Origin: Sphingopyxis sp.
Lineage (GTDB): Bacteria > Pseudomonadota > Alphaproteobacteria > Sphingomonadales > Sphingomonadaceae
Reading direction: 5' to 3'
Assembly: GCA_013911715.1 (NCBI GenBank)
Contig: JACEST010000064.1
Location: 1-11,176, forward strand
Length of the DNA: 11,176 bases
In this document: positions 6,382 through 11,176 of the stretch, piece by piece
How the letters are laid out: every line of letters starts with the position of its first letter
How positions within the stretch are numbered: position 1 is the first letter of the stretch
Translations under genes and position numbers: made by a program
Notes under the pieces: model-generated
Seen by the model: only the letters and a program-made list of their open reading frames with translations
Told to the model about the DNA's origin: nothing
The model's database searches: none

Positions 6382-7023
6382 ATGGGGACGAAGATTCTGC
6401 CGCCAGACGATCCGCACAGCGAAACGCTGTTGTTGATGCCATGGTATCTGACCGGGCAAATCGACGATGATGAAGCCGTTCGAATCGCGGCGCATCTGGA
6501 TAATTGCGCCGAATGCAACGAATTGCTGCGGGCCGAACGCGATCTGCAACTTACAGCTACGGCGATGCCCGTGACCGCCGATGTAGGCTGGGCCAACATG
6601 GTGTCGCGGTTGCGCGAAGAGGCCATTGGCGCACCAGCTGCGAACGTAGCACCGTTGCGGCAACCAATTGCTCGTCGTCGACCCGACAGCTGGAAAAAAT
6701 GGTTCGCGGTCGGGATTGGGGCGCAGGTCGCTTTTGCATCGGTATTGATGGTCACTATTTTCCCGGCCCGCTTTGTTGCTCTTGGCGCGGCCGATGACCC
6801 GATGAAGGGAAATCTCATCGCCATTTTTGCGCCGGACACGACGGAGGCGAAGATGCGCGAATTGCTGCGCGCCAGTTCGGCTCAGCTGGTCGAAGGGCCA
6901 ACCGCTGCCAATGCCTATGTCTTGCGCGTGCCCGCTGACCTGCGCGACACGGCGCTCAAACGATTGCGGGCGCAAAAATCGGTGCTGTTGGCCGAACCGA
7001 TTGAAACGGATGCGTCGCAATGA
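6382..7023 (+). CDS. Membrane-anchored zinc-finger anti-sigma factor with prodomain-like periplasmic region
   Basis: Probable cognate anti-sigma factor that holds the upstream ECF sigma at the membrane. ATG 6382 gives 213 residues; the frame is open further upstream but overlaps the sigma gene in another frame. The N-terminus has LLLMPWYLTGQID and the zinc-binding HxxxCxxC motif (H38, C42, C45) typical of ZAS/zf-HC2 anti-sigma domains. After a basic stretch (IARRRPDSWKKW) there is one hydrophobic membrane segment, about residues 107-127. The periplasmic part (about 143-208) reads as beta-alpha-beta-beta-alpha-beta: NLIAIFAPD, TEAKMRELLRASSA, AYVLRVP, DTALKRLRA, VLLAEPI. To my eye this matches subtilase prodomains (I9/fervidolysin-prodomain type), recognised from pattern only. 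The stop overlaps the downstream subtilase ATG (ATGA), so the two proteins are probably made together. Confidence 0.87.
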   Translation: MGTKILPPDDPHSETLLLMPWYLTGQIDDDEAVRIAAHLDNCAECNELLRAERDLQLTATAMPVTADVGWANMVSRLREEAIGAPAANVAPLRQPIARRRPDSWKKWFAVGIGAQVAFASVLMVTIFPARFVALGAADDPMKGNLIAIFAPDTTEAKMRELLRASSAQLVEGPTAANAYVLRVPADLRDTALKRLRAQKSVLLAEPIETDASQ

Positions 7024-8279
7024 AGATGCGTTTGTTGGCCCTGCTGGCCGGATTGTTGCTCGTCTTGCCGGGCCTGCATGCGGCTGCGGCGCAAATGGAC
7101 GCGACGGCAAGCCATGCTGATGATGCGACTGCGGGCGGCGAAATATTATTGTTGCTCAAATTGCCGCCGCCGCACTTCCGGCCCGGGAGCGACTATGCCG
7201 GCAGCTATGGTGGTGAAGCGGGGCGCGCGGCAAGACACCGCATTGCGCGGCGCATTGCCCGGGACCATGGGCTGCAGATCGTCGATGACTGGCCGATGCC
7301 GCTGCTCAGTCTGGATTGCTTTGTGTTGTCGGTGCCATCGGGCCGTTCGCCAGCCGAAATCGCTGCCCGGCTGGCCAGCCTGCCAGAGGTTCATATTTCG
7401 CAGCCAGTTAACCGGTTCACCGCACAGGGCACCACTCATGGTAACAGCGATCCGCTTTATCCCGCCCAGCCAGCCGCCCACCAATGGCAACTTGCGAATC
7501 TGCATCGCATCGCCGATGGCAAAGGCGTCCGGGTGGCGATCATCGATAGCCAGATTGCGCGCAGTCATCCCGATTTGGCGGGCCAATTTATCTTCTTGAA
7601 AAATTTTGCGCCCGCTGCGGCAACGCGGGCCGAACATCATGGCACGGCAGTGGCGGGCATTATCGCGGCGCATGCCAACAACGGCATTGGCATTGTCGGC
7701 GTGGCACCGCGCGCGCGCCTGATGGGCCTGCGCGCCTGCTGGCAGACCGGCGCGGCGCGCCCGGGTGAAACGACCGTTTGCAACAGCTTCAGCCTCGCCA
7801 AAGCCATTTATTTTGCCATCGAGAATAAAGCCGATATTTTGAATCTCAGCCTCAGCGGTCCGCCCGATCCGTTGTTGGTCCAGTTGTTGAATGTGGCGCA
7901 GGCGCGCGGCATCGTCGTGGTTGCGGCCTATGATCCAGCGCGGCCAGGCGGTGGTTTCCCGGCGTCGCATCCAGGCGTATTTGCTGTCGCAGCCGACAGC
8001 TCCAGCAATCCGCCGCGTGCCATCCATCTCGCCCCCGGCAACGCCATCCCGACCACTCAGGCCGGTGGCCAGTGGATATTGGTAAACGGCAATTCCTTTG
8101 CCGCTGCCCATGTCAGTGGATTGCTGGCGCTGGTGCGCAGCAGGAACATCTCGGCAAAGCCATTTCTCCCGCGCTTGTGGACCGAAAGCCGCGGCTTCAT
8201 CGACGGCTGTGCCACCTTATTGCAATCTGACGCGGCGCGTGATTGTCCGCATAATGAGCCGAAAGCGCGGAGTCGGTAG
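7020..8279 (+). CDS. Exported S8 (subtilisin-like) peptidase, oxyanion Asn replaced
   Basis: A 419-residue subtilase. A signal peptide (about residues 1-24, ending AAAAQ) implies export. Residues about 40-134 look like an N-terminal prodomain (EILLLLKL, CFVLSVPSGRS, EVHISQPVNRF). The catalytic domain has Asp176 in VAIIDSQIARSHPDL, His207 in HHGTAVAGIIAAH, ILNLSLSGP (273-281) for substrate binding, and Ser359 in NGNSFAAAHVSGLLAL. Two departures stand out: the usual Pro after the Ser motif is Ala, and the segment that normally reads AAGN with the oxyanion-hole Asn is VVVAAYDP here, placing Asp305 at that position. It may be a slow, specialised or binding-only protease. Cysteines at 240, 254, 397 and 409 could form disulfides. 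It is translationally coupled to the anti-sigma gene, suggesting a role in signal sensing or anti-sigma processing; this is inferred. Confidence 0.9.
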   Translation: MKMRLLALLAGLLLVLPGLHAAAAQMDATASHADDATAGGEILLLLKLPPPHFRPGSDYAGSYGGEAGRAARHRIARRIARDHGLQIVDDWPMPLLSLDCFVLSVPSGRSPAEIAARLASLPEVHISQPVNRFTAQGTTHGNSDPLYPAQPAAHQWQLANLHRIADGKGVRVAIIDSQIARSHPDLAGQFIFLKNFAPAAATRAEHHGTAVAGIIAAHANNGIGIVGVAPRARLMGLRACWQTGAARPGETTVCNSFSLAKAIYFAIENKADILNLSLSGPPDPLLVQLLNVAQARGIVVVAAYDPARPGGGFPASHPGVFAVAADSSSNPPRAIHLAPGNAIPTTQAGGQWILVNGNSFAAAHVSGLLALVRSRNISAKPFLPRLWTESRGFIDGCATLLQSDAARDCPHNEPKARSR

Positions 8280-8283
8280 GCAG

Positions 8284-8997
8284 ATGGTCCAGGGCCGTGG
8301 TCTCTTGGTCATCTTTGGCCTGTTGTGGGCGGTGTCTGCGGCGTCACCGGCATTGGCGCAGGTTTCGGGCAGCGTCACGCTGGTGTCAGATTTCCGCCTG
8401 CGCGGCCTGTCGCTGAACGATGGCAATATCGCGGTGGCGGCCGAAGTTGCCGTTGACCATCCAACCGGCATCTATGCCGGTGCATCGGTCGTTGCCGGCG
8501 ATACCACACGTTTCGGCAAGGAGGTGCTGAACCATACCGCCTATCTTGGCTATGTTACGGCGGTCGATGATCAGGCGACGGTCGACTTTGGCCTGTCCCA
8601 CACCCAGGTTTATTCCAATGTCGCAGTGCCGTTTTCGGGGAGCTATACGGAAATCTATGCCGGGGTGTCGTTGCGGCGGACCAGCGTGCGGGTATCGGTT
8701 ACGCCCAGCTTTATCGAGCCCGGACTGCGGGCGGCCTATATCGACGTGAATCGCACCATTCCGGTGACACAGCGCCTGCGCCTGCTCGCTCATGTCGGGC
8801 TGTTGATTCCCTTGGGCGGGACCGATGCCCCGATCCTGCCCACATCTCGCTTTGATACGCGGGTGGGCGTGGCGCGTCAGTTCACGCGCGGCGAAGTGCA
8901 ATTACATTGGTCGCACACATCGGCGGATGCGCAATTTCTGTCCGAACGCCTGCAACAACGCGATGCCATTGTCGCCAGCGCATCATGGTTTTTCTGA
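8284..8997 (+). CDS. TorF-family putative porin (outer membrane beta-barrel protein)
   Basis: The start is ATG 8284, 4 bases after the subtilase stop and preceded by GGAG at 8269-8272; ATG 8254 lies inside the subtilase gene and lacks a ribosome-binding site. The 237-residue product has a clean signal peptide (residues 1-26, ending SPALAQ). The mature protein begins VSGSVTLVSDFRLRGLSLND, and HPTGIYAGASV follows; both are close to the start of the conserved proteobacterial family known as TorF or TIGR02001 (recognised from memory). The rest alternates hydrophobic and polar residues in short strands, and the chain ends in Phe (ASWFF), the usual BAM-recognition end of outer membrane barrels. It probably belongs to the sigma/anti-sigma/protease operon. 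The substrate is unknown. A strong hairpin lies about 60 bases after the stop. Confidence 0.82.
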   Translation: MVQGRGLLVIFGLLWAVSAASPALAQVSGSVTLVSDFRLRGLSLNDGNIAVAAEVAVDHPTGIYAGASVVAGDTTRFGKEVLNHTAYLGYVTAVDDQATVDFGLSHTQVYSNVAVPFSGSYTEIYAGVSLRRTSVRVSVTPSFIEPGLRAAYIDVNRTIPVTQRLRLLAHVGLLIPLGGTDAPILPTSRFDTRVGVARQFTRGEVQLHWSHTSADAQFLSERLQQRDAIVASASWFF

Positions 8998-9055
8998 ACG
9001 GTCTTGCTTGCAGTTGACGGGATCAACCTTCGCCGTTTCGGCATTGATCAGATGG

Positions 9056-9105
9056 TGCAGCAGCCCCCACCGGCCCAACGCGCAGGGGTGGTGGGGGCTG
9101 CTGCA
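9056..9105. terminator. Long perfect hairpin between convergent genes, possible bidirectional terminator
   Basis: The arms 9056-9071 (TGCAGCAGCCCCCACC) and 9090-9105 pair perfectly over 16 bp around an 18-base loop. It lies in the 196-bp spacer between the TorF-like gene (plus strand, ending 8997) and the PEP-CTERM gene (minus strand, ending 9194), where a terminator for both would be expected. There is no T-tract on either side, so it is not a canonical intrinsic terminator. It may stall or protect transcript ends, or belong to a repeated extragenic element family. No other feature was seen in this spacer. Confidence 0.6.
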
Positions 9106-9193
9106 GCCGGCCTCGCCGCCGAATGTGATCGAGGGTCAAAGGCCGCATTCCGCCAGCTTTTAACCTCTGGCCAGAAACAAACCGGAAGCCGAT

Positions 9194-9865
9194 TTAGTGC
9201 GCCAGTTTCAGCCGGAATTGCTGCTTGCGCTGCCGCATCGCTCCGCCGATGACGCCAAAGCCCAGGATCATCATGGCCCAAACCGACGGTTCGGGGACCA
9301 CGCCAATATTTGCGGCGCTGAATTGCTGCAGCGCTGCGCTGGCGCCGGTGCCTGTTTGGTTGGTGAAGCGCGCCAGAACGCGCAGATCCGCCGTCGACGA
9401 GCTGAGATCCGTCGAATAAACAAGGCGGTTCAAATTCAATCCCGAATTAAAATATATAAAGAAGCCAGGGGTGGCGACATTGGTATTTGCGGCGATCAAA
9501 TTTGCGGACAGGCCGGCATTGTTCAACACACCGTTGGCCACATTGCCATCAGCATCAATATCTTGCAGCGAAATGAAATTCACGCCGCTGCCAGGAAGAT
9601 TGGCGGCAAGGCTGTTTGCAAAGGAGAGTGGACCCGTCAGGCCAAAAACACTCGGGTTAAAGAGCAGGCGATCCGTCGCGATATTGAAATCCGGGATGGA
9701 AAGTTCATTCCCGACAACCTGTCGCCCTGGTGTCTGCAGCACGGTGGTGCCGGCGAACGGATCGTCGTTAAAGATAAAATCGGCGGCATTGGCGGTGCTG
9801 CTCAATGCAGTGGCAGCCAAAGCTGCTGCAAAAAGCTGCAATTTGACGCGAGACTTGGCGCGCAT
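9194..9865 (-). CDS. PEP-CTERM (PEPxxWA) sorting-domain surface protein
   Basis: A 223-residue exported protein with a C-terminal exosortase signal. ATG 9865 was chosen because GGAAGGAA lies just upstream and a signal peptide follows immediately (residues 1-26, ending TANA). The central region is rich in Asn, Ser, Ala and Leu, with NFISLQDIDADGNVANG in the middle, and resembles no enzyme. The tail has VPEPSVWAMMILGFGVIGG (190-208) followed by basic RQRK: the PEP motif, a hydrophobic helix and a positive end, in the PEPxxWA variant common in sphingomonads. Such proteins are normally processed by an exosortase and are often found in bacteria making exopolysaccharide; no exosortase gene is in the window. 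The predicted ECF promoter at 9971-10008 lies about 105 bases upstream, pointing to control by the sigma factor at 5765. The specific function is unknown. Confidence 0.92.
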   Translation of the reverse strand: MRAKSRVKLQLFAAALAATALSSTANAADFIFNDDPFAGTTVLQTPGRQVVGNELSIPDFNIATDRLLFNPSVFGLTGPLSFANSLAANLPGSGVNFISLQDIDADGNVANGVLNNAGLSANLIAANTNVATPGFFIYFNSGLNLNRLVYSTDLSSSTADLRVLARFTNQTGTGASAALQQFSAANIGVVPEPSVWAMMILGFGVIGGAMRQRKQQFRLKLAH

Positions 9866-10174
9866 GGCGTGTTCCTTCCTTGGGAGTGAAGCGGGGGTGA
9901 ATGCGGATGATGCCGTCGGACCCAAGGAGAGCTTGGCAACGATGGTCGAGCCTACTCACCTTTTGTCAGACTTTCGTTGATGCCGCTGTGGCGTCGTGCG
10001 GTTCAAACGCTAGCAAGGTTATTTTCATATTTAGATGCATGGCGCGTTCGGTGCGGCCGTTCATCGGGTGTGCCGATGCAGCGATGAAGGCGACGCCGAA
10101 GCGACATCGTTTACGCGCCATTTACCACTATGGGTGCATCAAGGCGTCCGAACTTGCTCGTTTGGGGACCTTTG
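9866..10174. other. Intergenic region between divergent PEP-CTERM and PAS genes
   Basis: 309 bases without a credible gene. On the minus strand it holds the ribosome-binding site, an approximately 100-base leader and the ECF-type promoter of the PEP-CTERM gene. On the plus strand it ends with GGGGA (10164-10168) before the PAS gene start. No clear housekeeping promoter for the PAS gene, no RNA gene and no repeat were recognised. Codon-like open stretches on either strand here have no recognisable protein features. Confidence 0.6.
9971..10008 (-). promoter_or_regulatory. Probable ECF-type promoter of the PEP-CTERM gene
   Basis: On the minus strand, GTTTGAACC (10008 to 10000), a 13-base spacer, then GCGGCATCAACGAAA starting at 9986. 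The upstream box is identical to the one before the ECF sigma gene at 5719. The downstream box matches it at 12 of 15 bases, with identical spacing but an unrelated spacer sequence, which argues for selected contacts rather than a recent duplication. Transcription would start near 9965, giving a leader of about 100 bases before ATG 9865. Confidence 0.7.
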
Positions 10175-11176
10175 ATGATGGACAGCATGCGCGGATTGCT
10201 CTCCGGCAGCGACGAACGGATGGAAGGCGCGGTCGAAGCGCCGCCCGCCATTGGCGTCGATGAACGCCGGATGCAGGTGCGGGCCTATAATTTCTGGGCC
10301 GGCATGCTGGGCGATCGGGCCTATCCCTCGGTCGAAGATCTCGACATCGACAATCTCGATGATTTCGGGCCGCACGCAGTCCTGCTCGACTTTACCGCCG
10401 GGATTGAAGATCCGGCCATAGTCTTCCTCGGCGAACGGCTGCGCGCCGAAACCGAGCATGCGGAAGACGCGCACTATATCAGCCAGGTACCCAGCCGCTC
10501 GGTGCTGAGCCGGCTGACCGACCATTATCTGCAAATCATTGCCAACCGGGCACCCATTGGGTTCGAGGCCGAGTTCGTCAACGAGCGCGGCGCAACCATC
10601 ATGTATCGTGGCATCTTGCTGCCCTTTTCGTCCGATGACGACAGCATCGATTTCATCATGGGCGTGATTAATTGGAAAGAAGCCGTGGTTTCGCCCGAAG
10701 CCGACGAACTGGTGCTGGAGGTCGAACAGGCGCTGCGCGTGCCGCAACCGCCGCAGCTCAGCGCACCGGTGCCGGTGTGGGCCGATGGTCCCGACAGCGA
10801 ACATATCGACGATGTGGACGATCTGGACGACGGCGCCGAGCCTGGCTTTACGGCGCTCGACGCACCGACGCCTTATGCTGTCGCCGCACCGGCGGGATTG
10901 GCGGCGCCGGTGGAACCCGAAATCGACGAGGCGCCAACCGAGCTTGACGATGATGCCGGGCTTGCCGACTGGCTGGCGCTGGCGCGCGAAACGGCCGAGG
11001 TGGCCAATTCGGCCGACAGCCGCAGCCGCAGCGCGCTTTATGCCGCCATCGGCCGCGCCTGGGATTTTGCGCTCGCCGCCGCAGCGCAGCCCGGTGATTT
11101 TGCCGAATTGCTCGCCGACGCCGGACTGAAAGCGCAAGAACGCGCGCCGATGACGCCGGTCGTCAAGCTGGTGTTC
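10175..11176 (+). CDS. PAS-domain protein with acidic linker, C-terminus cut off by window edge
   Basis: The frame is open from tandem ATG codons at 10175 and 10178 to the window edge (334 codons, no stop). GGGGA at 10164-10168 fits as the ribosome-binding site. Residues about 30-175 resemble the alphaproteobacterial PAS_5-type domain: RAYNFWAGMLGDRAYPSVEDLD, then FGPHAVLLDF, AIVFLGERL, VLSRLTDHYLQIIANRAPIGFEA, and RGILLPFSSDDDSIDFIMGVINW. An acidic linker follows (IDDVDDLDDGAEPG), rich in Pro and Ala, and then a helical region (DWLALARETAEVA, LYAAIGRAWDFALAAAAQPGDF) that I do not recognise. There is no signal peptide or membrane segment, so it is probably a cytoplasmic sensor or regulator; no output domain is seen in the visible part. 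The long open frame on the opposite strand is a coding shadow. Confidence 0.75.
   Translation, partial: MMDSMRGLLSGSDERMEGAVEAPPAIGVDERRMQVRAYNFWAGMLGDRAYPSVEDLDIDNLDDFGPHAVLLDFTAGIEDPAIVFLGERLRAETEHAEDAHYISQVPSRSVLSRLTDHYLQIIANRAPIGFEAEFVNERGATIMYRGILLPFSSDDDSIDFIMGVINWKEAVVSPEADELVLEVEQALRVPQPPQLSAPVPVWADGPDSEHIDDVDDLDDGAEPGFTALDAPTPYAVAAPAGLAAPVEPEIDEAPTELDDDAGLADWLALARETAEVANSADSRSRSALYAAIGRAWDFALAAAAQPGDFAELLADAGLKAQERAPMTPVVKLVF

Noticed and set aside
6994..7024. Third possible ECF promoter: GAACC, 13 bases, GCGTCGCAATGAAG, before the subtilase
   Set aside because: It lacks the GTTT part, the second box matches poorly, the bases are codons of the anti-sigma gene, and the -10 would touch the subtilase ATG. 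Probably chance.
7146..8111. 321-codon minus-strand frame opposite the subtilase
   Set aside because: The plus strand encodes a subtilase with all triad residues; this is its shadow.
9197..9889. 230-codon plus-strand frame opposite the PEP-CTERM gene
   Set aside because: The minus strand has a ribosome-binding site, signal peptide and PEP-CTERM tail; this frame has none of these.
10139..11137. Long 332-codon open frame on the minus strand
   Set aside because: It is antisense to the PAS-domain gene, has low-complexity His/Gly/Arg/Ala composition without recognisable motifs, and follows from the GC-rich codon use of the real gene.
1..11176. CRISPR array, insertion sequence or prophage genes
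   Set aside because: No direct repeat series, transposase, integrase or phage-like gene was seen.

Overview
The window looks like chromosomal DNA from an alphaproteobacterium, most likely a sphingomonad (Sphingomonadales). Supporting signs are the high but not extreme GC content, a PEPxxWA-type PEP-CTERM sorting tail, a TorF-type outer membrane protein, an alphaproteobacterial-style PAS protein, and a nucleotide-sugar set that fits a rhamnose- and glucuronate-containing exopolysaccharide. The taxon is inferred from gene character; no marker gene is present.

Positions 1-5536 form a nucleotide-sugar block. A truncated galE (minus strand) diverges from a tight plus-strand operon: ugd, rmlA, rmlC, rmlD, rmlB. 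The operon has an 8-bp gap and then overlaps of 4, 4 and 8 bp. Together these genes would supply UDP-galactose, UDP-glucuronate and dTDP-L-rhamnose for surface polysaccharide. A tRNA-Thr(CGT) gene on the minus strand faces rmlB with only 7 bases between them.

Positions 5719-9865 look like an envelope regulatory module. It contains an ECF sigma factor, a membrane-anchored zinc-finger anti-sigma factor, an exported S8 subtilisin-like protein that overlaps the anti-sigma gene by ATGA, a TorF-like beta-barrel protein, and a convergent PEP-CTERM protein on the other strand. The main observation is a two-part motif (GTTTGAACC, 13 bases, GCGGCATYAAYGAAR) directly upstream of the sigma gene. The same motif recurs on the opposite strand about 100 bases upstream of the PEP-CTERM gene. 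This reads as an ECF promoter shared by an autoregulated sigma factor and a target gene. The periplasmic part of the anti-sigma factor resembles a subtilase prodomain and sits next to a real subtilase gene. That subtilase keeps Asp/His/Ser but has Asp where the oxyanion-hole Asn is expected. These points suggest a protease- or prodomain-based switch controlling cell-surface proteins; the mechanism is inference.

Positions 9866-10174 are intergenic. From 10175 to the end there is an incomplete PAS-domain protein with an acidic linker.
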